Shown one piece after another: positions 42,757 through 50,290 of a DNA stretch of 53,546 nt. A model generated the notes under the pieces. That model saw only the letters and a program-made list of their open reading frames with translations, did not search any database and was not told the DNA's origin. The stretch spans positions 1 through 53,546 of the forward strand of contig CAZSRS010000029.1 in the NCBI GenBank assembly GCA_964609625.1, given 5' to 3'. The DNA is from G963674665 sp964609625 (GTDB lineage: Bacteria > Desulfobacterota > Desulfovibrionia > Desulfovibrionales > Desulfovibrionaceae). The position numbers and the translations under genes are program-made. The number at the start of each line of letters is the position of its first letter. Position 1 is the stretch's first letter.

Positions 42757-43460
42757 TGCACGACAACGGCGTCTACCGTTCCCTTGTCTTTGACTTCGAC
42801 GGCACACTTGCGGCCCTGACCCTGGACTTCGAGACCATGCGAAACCGGGTGGCCGCGGTGGCGCGGGAGTTCCTGGGACCTGACGCCAGGCCCCGAGGCT
42901 TCATGTTGGAGTGGATCCAGGAATTGGCGGACACCCTTGCCTCGAGGGGCGAACCGGGCGTGGCCGCCGCGTTCGCCACCAAGGCCCATGCCTGCATAGA
43001 AGAGGAGGAGATGCAGGCCGCGGTGAAAGGCGCTCTCTTTCCCTTCACCAGGGAGCTGCTTCTTGGGCTCAGGAGCGGGGGCGTGCGCACCGCGGTGATC
43101 ACCCGCAACACCAGTCGGGCCGTGCTGCGTGTGTTCCCGGACATCCTGGAGCACTGTGACTGTATGTTGGCGCGGGACCAAGTGCCTCGGATCAAGCCTC
43201 ACCCCGAGCACCTGCTGCTCGCTCTGCGGAGCATCGACGGTTGCAAACGTACGACGCTGATGGTGGGAGACCACCCCCTGGACATCGCCACGGGGCGCGA
43301 GGCCGGGACGCACACCGCCGGCGTGACCAGCGGACGGATGACAGCCGACGACTTCCACGCCGCCCAGGCGCATCACGTGGCAGCAGATTGCATGGAACTG
43401 GTGCACGGCCTCGCGGCGCAGGGGCGCCTGCCCTTCAGTACGTGGCCCCCCCGCCCCTGA
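42756..43460 (+). CDS. HAD-superfamily hydrolase (phosphatase-like)
   Basis: 234 residues. Motif I FDFDGTLAAL (D18/D20 region), motif II TRN, motif III lysine in RIKPHPEHLLLAL, motif IV VGDHPLDIATGREAG. This is a Gph-like haloacid dehalogenase phosphatase with a helical cap. Substrate unknown. Translationally coupled to DUF3179 (TGATG). A 9-bp inverted repeat straddles the 3' end. Confidence 0.92.
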   Translation: MHDNGVYRSLVFDFDGTLAALTLDFETMRNRVAAVAREFLGPDARPRGFMLEWIQELADTLASRGEPGVAAAFATKAHACIEEEEMQAAVKGALFPFTRELLLGLRSGGVRTAVITRNTSRAVLRVFPDILEHCDCMLARDQVPRIKPHPEHLLLALRSIDGCKRTTLMVGDHPLDIATGREAGTHTAGVTSGRMTADDFHAAQAHHVAADCMELVHGLAAQGRLPFSTWPPRP

Positions 43461-43465
43461 AGGGC
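43430..43465. terminator. Hairpin at the HAD 3' end
   Basis: GCCCTTCAG (43430-43438) and CTGAAGGGC (43457-43465) form a perfect 9-bp stem with an 18-base loop, across the HAD stop and toward the RHH gene's stop (43471). No U run on either side. Possibly the transcription end for both converging genes. Confidence 0.35.
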
Positions 43466-43470
43466 GTGCC

Positions 43471-43674
43471 TCACTTCGCGGGCCGCCCCTTGGTCAGATC
43501 GTTTTCACGCGGCAGAAAAGGGGCCTCCCGCTGGTCTTCCATGGCGGTGATGTAGTGGTTTAGGGCCTGTTCCGCCAGGCTGGACAGGGTCATGCCCGGT
43601 GTCCAGTAGGCAGCGTTCTTGGCGCTTTCCACAACATCCTTTGAAATATAGAAGGTTATCCGCATCTTGGTCAT
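43471..43674 (-). CDS. Ribbon-helix-helix DNA-binding protein
   Basis: 67 residues. MRITFYISKDVVESAKNAAYW is the RHH beta-strand/helix start, with the turn TPGMTLSSLAEQALNHYI. The rest is a charged tail with REAPFLPRENDLTKGRPAK. Such proteins are autoregulators, plasmid/phage repressors, or antitoxins. Start ATG 43674 behind GGGAGC; ATG 43680 two residues longer. A 48-bp dyad lies 35 bases upstream at 43709-43756. No toxin partner gene visible beside it. Confidence 0.78.
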   Translation of the reverse strand: MTKMRITFYISKDVVESAKNAAYWTPGMTLSSLAEQALNHYITAMEDQREAPFLPRENDLTKGRPAK

Positions 43675-43708
43675 GCTCATGCTCCCAGATCCTCGATTAT
43701 TCAAAAGG

Positions 43709-43756
43709 CGTAAATGGATCAAAGCATGAAAATGTTGTGATTTGATGACATTTACG
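43709..43756. promoter_or_regulatory. 48-bp nested dyad, probable operator of the RHH regulator
   Basis: Outer arms CGTAAATG (43709-43716) and CATTTACG (43749-43756) are a perfect inverted repeat; inner arms ATCAAA (43718-43723) and TTTGAT (43741-43746) form a second. Centre of 17 bases. It lies between the RHH start (43674) and the divergent SH3 gene, so may control both. Confidence 0.5.
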
Positions 43757-43819
43757 GCATGGAACTGCGACTTTTTCACCCCGCGCCGTACCCCCGTTGC
43801 GGAAGCTGTTCGCGGGCTG

Positions 43820-43847
43820 TTGCTTTTTGGGGCAGGAACCGTATACT
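43820..43847 (+). promoter_or_regulatory. Candidate promoter of the SH3-domain gene
   Basis: TTGCTT (43820-43825), 16-base spacer, TATACT (43842-43847). Leader of about 80 bases to the ATG at 43935. Confidence 0.45.
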
Positions 43848-43934
43848 GGACGAGCAGTCAATCTTGGTTCCCGACCCGCTTTCTCTGCCACATCCTGGGC
43901 GCTCCTCACGCCCAAGAAGCAAGGAGATCACAAA

Positions 43935-44783
43935 ATGAAACGACTTTTCGTCCCTGTCCTGGCGGCATTCCTTCTCGTTGTGCTGTTCTCCATCCCCGCG
44001 CTGGCCGACCAGTGGGACCAGGTCTTCGACTCCCCCAAGTATTTCGAAACCAGGCAGGGGGTGCATCTGCGCGCCTCCCCTTCCAACAGGTCGGCCATCG
44101 TGGTCACCCTCAAGGCAGGTGAGTCGCTCAAGGTCACCGCCGTGGAGTCCGGCTGGTACAAGGCCTCACGGCCTGACGGTGCCACGGGTTACGTGTACGC
44201 ACGCTTCCTCAAACCCCTGGACGGCCCGACGGCGGAATTCGACCCCAGTGCCCAGCCCGCGACACCTGCTCCCGCACCGGCTCCGGAACCCGCACCAGTG
44301 GCGGCACCCGAACCAGCCCCCGCTCCAGTGCCCGCTCCCGTGGCGGCACCCGAACCAGCCCCCACTCTAGTGCCCGCGCCGGAGCCCGCTCCAGTGCCCG
44401 CGCCGGAGCCCGCTCCAGTGCCCACGCCGGAGCCCATTGCCCAGCCTGCCCCCCCCGAGGGGTCCTTTGTTACCGAGGGCGCGGACTGCAAGCGCATCAA
44501 GTTCCAGCAAGGCGCCATTTCCGGCTCCGTGGAGATGATCCTGCCCGCCGGCGCGCAGCATTGTTACCAGGTCGGCGTCGCCTTGAACCAGTGGATGGAG
44601 GTCTGGCTGACATCGGCCACTGACAACGCCACCTTCCAGATCTTTTCCCCCACGGGCATATCCGTGGCCGCGGGCGAAACACATTGGCTGGGGCGCACCG
44701 GCTCGGACGGCGATTTCATCATCATCGTCGGCAGCCAGGACCAAGCCGAGAGCGCCTACAACCTCAGGTTACAGATCAAGTGA
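43935..44783 (+). CDS. Exported SH3-domain protein with Pro/Ala-rich repeat
   Basis: 282 residues. Signal peptide (1-24, ending ALA-DQ), bacterial SH3 domain (about 30-95: GVHLRASPSNRSAIVVTLKAGESLKVTAVESGWYKASRPDG), a Pro/Ala/Glu-rich linker of about 65 residues in short repeats, and a C-terminal domain of about 110 residues (TNSATDNATFQIFSPTGIS-like: SATDNATFQIFSPTGISV, then GSDGDFIIIVGSQDQAESAYNLRLQI) reminiscent of pre-peptidase C-terminal domains. SH3b domains usually bind cell-wall peptides; a role at the peptidoglycan is inferred. RBS AAGGAG. Two strong hairpins lie downstream. Confidence 0.87.
   Translation: MKRLFVPVLAAFLLVVLFSIPALADQWDQVFDSPKYFETRQGVHLRASPSNRSAIVVTLKAGESLKVTAVESGWYKASRPDGATGYVYARFLKPLDGPTAEFDPSAQPATPAPAPAPEPAPVAAPEPAPAPVPAPVAAPEPAPTLVPAPEPAPVPAPEPAPVPTPEPIAQPAPPEGSFVTEGADCKRIKFQQGAISGSVEMILPAGAQHCYQVGVALNQWMEVWLTSATDNATFQIFSPTGISVAAGETHWLGRTGSDGDFIIIVGSQDQAESAYNLRLQIK
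44298..44429 (+). repeat. Tandem repeats encoding the Pro/Ala linker
   Basis: Two 42-base units (44298-44339, 44340-44381) and two 24-base units (44382-44405, 44406-44429) within the SH3 gene. Copies differ by few bases. They encode APVP/PEPA-type spacer sequence and could change number by slippage or recombination, altering linker length. Confidence 0.75.
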
Positions 44784-44809
44784 CCGTGGTTCACTACAAT
44801 GATGAACGG

Positions 44810-44847
44810 CAACCCGGTCCGCTCTGTGGGCCGGGTTGTTTTTATTT
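44810..44847 (+). terminator. Intrinsic terminator of the SH3 gene
   Basis: CAACCCGG (44810-44817) pairs with CCGGGTTG (44831-44838), followed by TTTTTATTT. Classical plus-strand intrinsic terminator 27 bases after the stop codon. Confidence 0.85.
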
Positions 44848-44874
44848 CCACACCGCCGCCCCAGTGGATGCCAT

Positions 44875-44905
44875 GAAAAAACCCCGGTCCTTCCAGAGCC
44901 GGGGT
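44875..44905 (-). terminator. Intrinsic terminator of the minus-strand exported protein gene
   Basis: On the minus strand ACCCCGG (44905-44899) pairs with CCGGGGT (44887-44881) and is followed by a U run (plus-strand A tract 44876-44881). Lies 57 bases past the stop at 44962. Confidence 0.85.
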
Positions 44906-44961
44906 CAATGATTCGGTTGCAGTAACAGGCTGCGCGTCCGCATCGGCATCCGCCGATTCCA

Positions 44962-45447
44962 TTATTTCTCGGGTGGGTAAAAGACCATGGTCCTCACGGA
45001 CTCCGCAGGAATCTCGTACTGCACCGTCTTCCGCGTCACGGGGTCTTCGCCCATGAACCTGAAGAAATGCAGACGCGATATGGCGTAGACGAAGGAATTG
45101 TTCACCCGCACTTCACGCTGCTGCCCGTCACGATACGTGATGGTGATTGGGGTATTACGGCCGTCCATGTCATAGCGGGCGGCGTCGAACACATGCATCA
45201 CCGCGTTTTCCGTACCTTCCTTGAAGGAAAAGAATCCCCCCAGGGTGACACTGTCCTTTTTCCATGCGTACTTTGGATCATCCTTCATGGTCAGCCAGGA
45301 AGAGAAACTCCTGCTCTTGACGGCACCGTCGTCTCCCTCGAAGACAACATAGCCTGGAATCTCCACCCAAAGCTCGGCCCAACACACCGGCGACCACAAC
45401 ACAACCATGCCGAACAGCATCACCATGAAAAACCATATTCTCTTCAT
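44962..45447 (-). CDS. Hypothetical exported protein
   Basis: 161 residues. Signal peptide (1-24, MKRIWFFMVMLFGMVVL..., ending CWAEL). Mature part rich in beta-type segments (LWVEIPGYVVFEGDDGAVKSRSFSSWLTM, GGFFSFKEGTENAVMHVFDAARYDM). No family recognised; likely periplasmic. ATG 45447 follows GAGAAGG; an in-frame start upstream is not supported. Own promoter and own terminator are visible, so it is a single-gene unit. Confidence 0.78.
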   Translation of the reverse strand: MKRIWFFMVMLFGMVVLWSPVCWAELWVEIPGYVVFEGDDGAVKSRSFSSWLTMKDDPKYAWKKDSVTLGGFFSFKEGTENAVMHVFDAARYDMDGRNTPITITYRDGQQREVRVNNSFVYAISRLHFFRFMGEDPVTRKTVQYEIPAESVRTMVFYPPEK

Positions 45448-45764
45448 CGCCTTCTCTCCCTCCGTGTCACTGCTCCGCAGCATGGGGTACATATCATGGC
45501 CGATACTTTTTTTCCAGCCAATAACCTGAACCTGGAAAAGATGGCAAGCGTTTCCTAGAGAATATCAAGAATTATTGTCTCTCCTTGCCGGGTGTCACGG
45601 ATATCCATGCAAAGTGTGCGGCAACGCGCGGGTCACCTCTGGAATACAGCCTGGGGCGTTTCAACAACATGAGCAAACCATTGTCCGTGCGGGGAGACAG
45701 TACGGAGTGCGTTGGACGGCCACCTCACGCAGCCCCCCAGCCTTGGCTGGAAGGCATCACTCTC
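45448..45764. other. Gene-free stretch between hypothetical gene and DUF1796 gene
   Basis: About 317 bases. It holds the promoter at 45493-45521 for the exported protein. No protein is recognisable in either strand and base composition is less GC-rich in part. I see no clear terminator for the DUF1796 gene here. Confidence 0.45.
45493..45521 (-). promoter_or_regulatory. Candidate promoter of the exported protein gene
   Basis: Minus-strand TTGGCT (45521-45516), 17-base spacer, CATGAT (45498-45493). Leader of about 40 bases to the ATG at 45447. Confidence 0.4.
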
Positions 45765-46856
45765 TTATTTCATCGCTTTCAAGGTCTTCCGCAAGGACCA
45801 CACCGCCTTCAACACGTTCTTGTCGTTCGCCCGCAGCAACGACTGCATGGTCCTGGTGAACCGGCGGTCCTTCGCGAACAGGCAAGCCGCCTCGGCATGG
45901 AATTGTCTGTCACCGACGTTGCCATTTACCAGAATATACTCGGCAAAACGCCGTGCGGCTTCGGGGTTGAGCTGGGAGAAAACCGACAGCAAGCTGGAAG
46001 GTCCATGCCCCACGGAAAACCGCAACGAGGACACATCCAGGGAAGCAAAGTCGCATTCCTTTTCAGGAGTGAGCACCGAACCGGTCAACAACTCGAACTT
46101 GGCGTCATTGCTGACACGGAACTCGCTGAAAATGTCCCGGCACCAGTCAATATTGTTGTTCGTGGTCAGGGCGTCTTCACCCGGCGCAAGCACGGTCTCC
46201 CTGTGGTACAAGCCCTCGCTGTCCCGAAACAGGGGAGTGGACCCCTTGTCGGTGATCACCAGCAGATCGCGGACAGGAGCGCCCTTGGAGAGCAGGACGA
46301 GTTTCTCCCGTAGCACCTTGACCTGCTTATGGATACTCACCGTTTTCGCGGCAGGGTCCGGCGTCCCGTGACGCTCGGGGACCGCCAGAATGAACAGGAT
46401 CCTCTCGATCCGGGTGATGTCCTGCATGAATTTGTGCATCATGTATGACATTCGCTCGATAAGCTCGTTTTCCGCACAGGCGATGAGCCGCTCGCGACGT
46501 TCCTCGCTTTCGTGCTCGATGCTCGAGAAAAGCAATCTGCCGTGGATGAACATCTTGAACTCTCGGAATGCGAACATGTCGTTCACCGCGGGCTGCGACT
46601 CGGACAGCAACAGGTCCATGCCCGCATCGAGGGACATGATCAGCGAGTGGATTCTCTTGACGGCGACCCAATTGTAGAAATAGGCAGCATACGTGTCGCA
46701 GAATTGCCTAATCTTGGAAGAGACCTGACAGTTCAGGCCAAGGCTGATGAACGCGTCGTAATACTTCATTGGCAACCGGTCGTCGTTGGTCACTGATGGC
46801 GTATCACCCATCTTCCGCGACTCAAGGCGATGCGTATCTGAACGTCCCTTGTCCAT
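45765..46856 (-). CDS. DUF1796-like (putative papain-like cysteine peptidase) protein
   Basis: 363 residues. The block MKYYDAFISLGLNCQVSSKI and FCDTYAAYFYNWVAV near the N-terminus resembles DUF1796 (Pfam calls these putative papain-like cysteine peptidases, with a Cys in the SLG.NCQ motif). The middle FISLGLNC...YFYNW and the later DWCRDIFSEFRV match that pattern. Function unknown. Start ambiguous: ATG 46856 is 7 bases past the aminotransferase stop; ATG 46811 or ATG 46769 would lose the N-terminal tail. Base composition appears lower in GC than neighbours, hinting at transfer. Confidence 0.7.
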   Translation of the reverse strand: MDKGRSDTHRLESRKMGDTPSVTNDDRLPMKYYDAFISLGLNCQVSSKIRQFCDTYAAYFYNWVAVKRIHSLIMSLDAGMDLLLSESQPAVNDMFAFREFKMFIHGRLLFSSIEHESEERRERLIACAENELIERMSYMMHKFMQDITRIERILFILAVPERHGTPDPAAKTVSIHKQVKVLREKLVLLSKGAPVRDLLVITDKGSTPLFRDSEGLYHRETVLAPGEDALTTNNNIDWCRDIFSEFRVSNDAKFELLTGSVLTPEKECDFASLDVSSLRFSVGHGPSSLLSVFSQLNPEAARRFAEYILVNGNVGDRQFHAEAACLFAKDRRFTRTMQSLLRANDKNVLKAVWSLRKTLKAMK

Positions 46857-46863
46857 CACAGGC

Positions 46864-48027
46864 TCAAACCCCGCTTCCACACATGGTCACGAAACGCTCC
46901 AGCCGATCCATGCCGCGCTCGATGTTCTCCAGGGAGTTGGCGTAGGAAAAACGGATATAACCTTCGCCGCCGGGGCCGAAGTCCGTGCCCGGGGTCACGC
47001 CCACACCGGCCTCTTCCAAGATGTGAAAGGCCAGGTCGTAGGAGTTCCTGCCCAGCCCCGCGCAAAGCGCCTTGGCATTGGCCAGCACGTAGAACGCGCC
47101 CGTGGGTTCCACGGAAATGCCGAAGCCCATGCCCTTGAGCCGGCGGATCATGTACCTCCTGCGCTCGTCGTACACGGCGCGCATGGCGGCCACGTGTCCG
47201 CCGCACTGGGTCAGGGCTGCCACTCCGCCCTTTTGCACCGCCGCGTTGGCACAGATGAACAGGTTCTGGGAGAGCTTCTGCAAGCCGCGCATATACGCCC
47301 TTGGGGCGATGCAATAGCCCAGGCGCAGCCCGGTCATGGCGTAGGCCTTGGAAAAGCCGTTGAGCACGAAGGCGTTGTCCGTGAATTCCAGGATGCTGTG
47401 CTCCTTTCCCGCGTAGACCAAACCGTGATAGATCTCGTCCGAGATCACCGCGGGCCCCAGTTCGGCGATACGCCTCATGTTCTCCGGCGCCAGTAGGGTT
47501 CCCGTGGGGTTGGCCGGAGAGTTGACGAAAATACCCATGGTCCTGGGGGTGATGGCCTCGGCAATAGCCTCGGGCCGGTACTGGAAGCCGTCCTCTTCCC
47601 GCACGTCCACGAACGCGGGCTCGCCGCAAGCCAGCCGGATGAAAGTGGGGTAGCAGGCATAGTGCGGGTTGGAGACAATGACCTGGTCCCCGTCCTCGAG
47701 TAGGGCGTGGAAGACCATGAGCATGGCCGGCGAGGTGCCGTTGGTCACCACCACCTGCTCTGGATGGGGTTCAACGCCGTAGGTCCTGCCGTAGTGCTCG
47801 CAGATGGCCTCGCGCAGCTCGATCAGCCCCAGGCTGTGCGTATAGTGGGTATGACCGTCGTACAGGGCCTTGGCCACGGCCTCCTTCACGGGCTCCGGAG
47901 TGTCGAAGTCCGGTTCGCCCACCTCCAGATGTATCACGTCCCTGCCCTCGCGCTCCAAGGCGTGGGCGCGCTCCAGGATCTCCATGACGTAGAAAGCCTT
48001 GATGGCCTGTGTTCTGCTGGACTCCAT
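46864..48027 (-). CDS. Pyridoxal-phosphate aminotransferase class I/II
   Basis: 387 residues. Fold type I PLP aminotransferase: VIHLEVGEPDFDTPEPV, HYTHSLGLIELREAI, TNGTSPAMLMVF, NPTGTLLAP, SDEIYHGLVYAGKEHSILEF, and the PLP lysine in NGFSKAYAMTGLRLGY. Resembles aspartate/tyrosine-type transaminases. The specific amino acid is not predictable. DUF1796 gene starts a few bases after its stop, so they are co-transcribed. Confidence 0.94.
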   Translation of the reverse strand: MESSRTQAIKAFYVMEILERAHALEREGRDVIHLEVGEPDFDTPEPVKEAVAKALYDGHTHYTHSLGLIELREAICEHYGRTYGVEPHPEQVVVTNGTSPAMLMVFHALLEDGDQVIVSNPHYACYPTFIRLACGEPAFVDVREEDGFQYRPEAIAEAITPRTMGIFVNSPANPTGTLLAPENMRRIAELGPAVISDEIYHGLVYAGKEHSILEFTDNAFVLNGFSKAYAMTGLRLGYCIAPRAYMRGLQKLSQNLFICANAAVQKGGVAALTQCGGHVAAMRAVYDERRRYMIRRLKGMGFGISVEPTGAFYVLANAKALCAGLGRNSYDLAFHILEEAGVGVTPGTDFGPGGEGYIRFSYANSLENIERGMDRLERFVTMCGSGV

Positions 48028-48070
48028 GTTCCCGAGACCTCTGCGACTGTTTGTGACCCGGCCGCTCCGC

Positions 48071-48099
48071 TTGACCGTGGAGGGGCCGCGTCGTAATGT
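48071..48099 (+). promoter_or_regulatory. Candidate promoter of the 80-residue hypothetical
   Basis: TTGACC (48071-48076), 17-base spacer, TAATGT (48094-48099). RNA would start about 10 bases before the ATG at 48117. Confidence 0.4.
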
Positions 48100-48116
48100 T
48101 GCATTCAGGTGATCCT

Positions 48117-48359
48117 ATGGACGAATCATTCATGGACATGGCCTGGGACCTCAACCTCCAGGGGGCGCGTTTCGACCACGCCTACCCCGCAAATTCCCAG
48201 CGCGCCCAATACCTAGGCCGAGCCGTCACGCGCGACCTGGGCGAATCATGGCCCATGGCCCTGCGCCCCGGCGACGCCCCCATCAAGCCCCTGATCCTTA
48301 CCTCTCCCGGAGAGTGGGTGGAGCGCGACGTGGGCACACTCATCGCCTTCAAAGCCTGA
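48117..48359 (+). CDS. Small hypothetical protein (80 aa)
   Basis: Acidic, no family recognised: MDESFMDMAWDLNLQGARFDH through ERDVGTLIAFKA. ATG at 48117 has AGGTGA upstream and a promoter in front. Stop at 48359 overlaps the HD gene stop (48349) by 11 bases on the other strand. No signal peptide. Real coding is suggested by ribosome site and promoter, but short length leaves doubt. Confidence 0.6.
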   Translation: MDESFMDMAWDLNLQGARFDHAYPANSQRAQYLGRAVTRDLGESWPMALRPGDAPIKPLILTSPGEWVERDVGTLIAFKA

Positions 48360-49167
48360 ACAACGGTGGTACCTCTCCTTCCTTCCCGCGCATGTCCTGT
48401 TCCATTATTTCGTGCAGGCGTCCCGTGAGTCGCCGCATGGGTTCGATGTCCGGCAGGTTGGCCAGGAGCCGGTCGAAGAGGCCGCGCTCCACCAGGAGCC
48501 GGCGGCTCGGCGCGAAATTCAGATCGTGCACCCAGCCGCAGAGCATCAGTTTGAAGTCGTTGACCCAGCGCAGCTCCCTGTAGTCACCGCGCGCGGCCTG
48601 CCAGACCTTGTCGTACACCGCGGTGGTGTAGGCCGTGGGATGCGGCCGCACATGCAGCACCACCACCGGGTTGCCCTCGGGCAGGCCGAAGTGCTCGAGC
48701 ATCACGCGGATGATGTCGATCTTGTCCGCGTCGCGCAAGACCCTGGCCATGAACCGCAGCGGGGCGTCGATCCTCTTGGGCAGAAACATCCGGTTGTGCA
48801 GGCACACGGCGCCGCGTATCAGCCGTCTCGCCTGCGCACCCGCCCCCTCCAGCAAACCGGAGTTACCCAGCACCCTGCTGCCCAGCAGGCCATGGTTGAT
48901 GGACTGGCTGTCCTTGAAGGTCTGGAACCGCTCGTATTGTGGAAACCTCCCCACATCGTGAAACAGCGCGGCCAACAGAGTCAGGTCCCGGATGTCTCCT
49001 TCGGCCCTCAGCCCCTGGAGAATGGCCGTGGCGTTCTCCAACACGAACAGGGAGTGCTCCCGCTTCAGGAACACGGGCTGCGTGTCCCGCTCCGGCGGGA
49101 GACGGTCCAGGGTCGCCTGGACAAAGGCTTCGAAACGCCGCCGGGCCTGACCCAACGCGGGAATCAC
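48349..49167 (-). CDS. HD-domain protein (phosphohydrolase-like)
   Basis: 272 residues with a HD superfamily core: H38 (KREHSLFVL), H70-D71 (ALFHDVGRFPQYERF) and a later Asp in VLRDADKIDIIRVML. HD proteins are metal-dependent phosphohydrolases of nucleotides or cyclic dinucleotides; the substrate is unknown. Start taken at GTG 49167, which overlaps the stop of the upstream small membrane protein (GTGA). TTG 49155, with AAGGAG upstream, is the alternative. Confidence 0.85.
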   Translation of the reverse strand: MIPALGQARRRFEAFVQATLDRLPPERDTQPVFLKREHSLFVLENATAILQGLRAEGDIRDLTLLAALFHDVGRFPQYERFQTFKDSQSINHGLLGSRVLGNSGLLEGAGAQARRLIRGAVCLHNRMFLPKRIDAPLRFMARVLRDADKIDIIRVMLEHFGLPEGNPVVVLHVRPHPTAYTTAVYDKVWQAARGDYRELRWVNDFKLMLCGWVHDLNFAPSRRLLVERGLFDRLLANLPDIEPMRRLTGRLHEIMEQDMRGKEGEVPPLFRL

Positions 49168-49445
49168 TCCTTCTTCTCCCGCGCTTGCCGTGTCGCTCTT
49201 TCGCGTTCCTCGCGCTGTGTGGCTTCCTGCATGGTCTCCCACCCCTTGCCACGAAAGCGTCCCTTGGGCCCGAACAGGAAGCGCAGGAACAGGGCAATGC
49301 CCCCCAACAACACCGCGATGAAGAAGAACCGCATCACCACGGGCCAGAACCCGCCTTCGTAGCCAAAGCCTGAAAAAGGCCAGCCCTTCCAGCCGAACCC
49401 CTCGGCGAATTGGGCCGTCTGGGTGATGAATGTCCAAAGTGGCAT
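49164..49445 (-). CDS. Small membrane protein, hypothetical
   Basis: 93 residues, one strong membrane helix (VVMRFFFIAVLLGGIALFLRFLF), aromatic and Gly-rich N-terminus (TAQFAEGFGWKGWPFSGFGYEGGFW), and a very charged C-terminus (QREERERATRQAREKKE). ATG 49445 behind AGGAG. Coupled to the HD gene by a shared GTGA. Family not recognised. Confidence 0.75.
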   Translation of the reverse strand: MPLWTFITQTAQFAEGFGWKGWPFSGFGYEGGFWPVVMRFFFIAVLLGGIALFLRFLFGPKGRFRGKGWETMQEATQREERERATRQAREKKE

Positions 49446-49522
49446 ATCTCGTACTCCTGTTCGCGACTGCAATTGCTGCTTCTCTGTGCAAACACCGGCA
49501 GTCAGGCTGCTTCATTTCCCGG

Positions 49523-49536
49523 CGGACAATTGTCCG
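49523..49536. promoter_or_regulatory. Perfect 14-bp palindrome CGGACAATTGTCCG
   Basis: Exact inverted repeat with no spacer, in the gene-free stretch 80 bases before the small membrane protein start and 250 bases before the receiver. Looks like a dimeric-regulator operator; the regulator is unknown. Confidence 0.4.
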
Positions 49537-49712
49537 GAAAGCCAGAGTTCATACAGGCAGTGCCCGGTTCTGGCAACCCGACGCAACGTGCGCGTCGAAC
49601 ATGGCTGCGATGGTTGACATATTCCTGAAAGGATCGAGTCGCATACACCAGCGCGCGTTGTGACGATTTCACGACAAATTTTCATTATACCTGCTTCAGT
49701 GCATGGAATCAA

Positions 49713-49742
49713 TTGACCTTTCAGCCTTTGGCGGGTTACTAT
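49713..49742 (+). promoter_or_regulatory. Promoter of the stand-alone receiver
   Basis: TTGACC (49713-49718), 18-base spacer, TACTAT (49737-49742). Leader of about 35 bases to the ATG at 49785. Confidence 0.55.
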
Positions 49743-49784
49743 GCTCACTGTTCAACGGAAACGACTGTTTTCTGGAGCGGATGA

Positions 49785-50192
49785 ATGAAATTTCTTATCG
49801 TGGACGATGACTTCGACAGTCGCAAGTTGTTGCAAAAGATCCTGCGTCCCTATGGAGAATGTGACGTCGCCGTGGATGGCGAGGAGGGGGTTGAAGCCTT
49901 CAAAACCGCCCTACGTGAAGGCGCGCCCTATGACCTGATCAGCCTGGACATCCTCATGCCCAACCTCGACGGCCAGCAGGCCCTGCGCGAAATCCGCGAG
50001 ATCGAGAAGGAATTGGATATCCCCCAGAATAAGCTGGTCAAAGTGATCATGATCACCGGCCTGGACGACTCCCAGGAAGTCCATGACGCCTTTTTCCTGG
50101 GCGACGCCACCTCATACATCGTCAAGCCCATCCGCAAGGCCCTCCTCCTGGAGGAGATTCGTTCCCTGGGTTTGAAATTGGAAGGTGTCTGA
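49785..50192 (+). CDS. Stand-alone receiver-domain protein (CheY-like)
   Basis: 135 residues, a single REC domain without output module. Acidic pocket LIVDDDFDS, phospho-acceptor D55 in LISLDILMPNLDG, the signalling Thr/Lys pair in VIMITGLDD and YIVKPIRK. This is the form of CheY/Spo0F-like intermediates. The kinase is unknown; a hybrid kinase with an HPt domain lies 17 kb away. ATG 49785 of an ATGAATGAAA pair. Confidence 0.93.
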   Translation: MKFLIVDDDFDSRKLLQKILRPYGECDVAVDGEEGVEAFKTALREGAPYDLISLDILMPNLDGQQALREIREIEKELDIPQNKLVKVIMITGLDDSQEVHDAFFLGDATSYIVKPIRKALLLEEIRSLGLKLEGV

Positions 50193-50235
50193 AAAGCTTC
50201 CGTCACCCGCCCGTGCGATGCCGACAACGATCAAA

Positions 50236-50263
50236 TGCCAAGCCGTCCTGAAACGGCCAGGCA
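50236..50263. terminator. Imperfect hairpin between converging receiver and DUF1992 genes
   Basis: TGCC-aa-GCCGT pairs with ACGGC-ca-GGCA over a 6-base loop. No U run. Located between converging stops at 50192 and 50291. Weak support. Confidence 0.3.
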
Positions 50264-50290
50264 TCCGTCTGTTCATGGAACCGTCGCGAC

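Larger units (their letters stand above)
49446..49784. other. Gene-free stretch upstream of the receiver gene
   Basis: About 340 bases, less GC-rich than neighbours. It holds a perfect 14-bp palindrome (49523-49536), a GTGA/TCAC inverted repeat with a 5-base spacer near 49660-49675, and the receiver promoter at 49713-49742. Open frames on either strand lack a ribosome site and family likeness. Confidence 0.5.

Noticed and set aside
44298..44429. CRISPR-like repeats
   Set aside because: In-frame coding tandem repeats of the SH3 protein linker, contiguous without spacers.
45738..45751. CCAGCC-tt-GGCTGG palindrome after the DUF1796 gene
   Set aside because: Short with a tiny loop and no U run; not called as a terminator.
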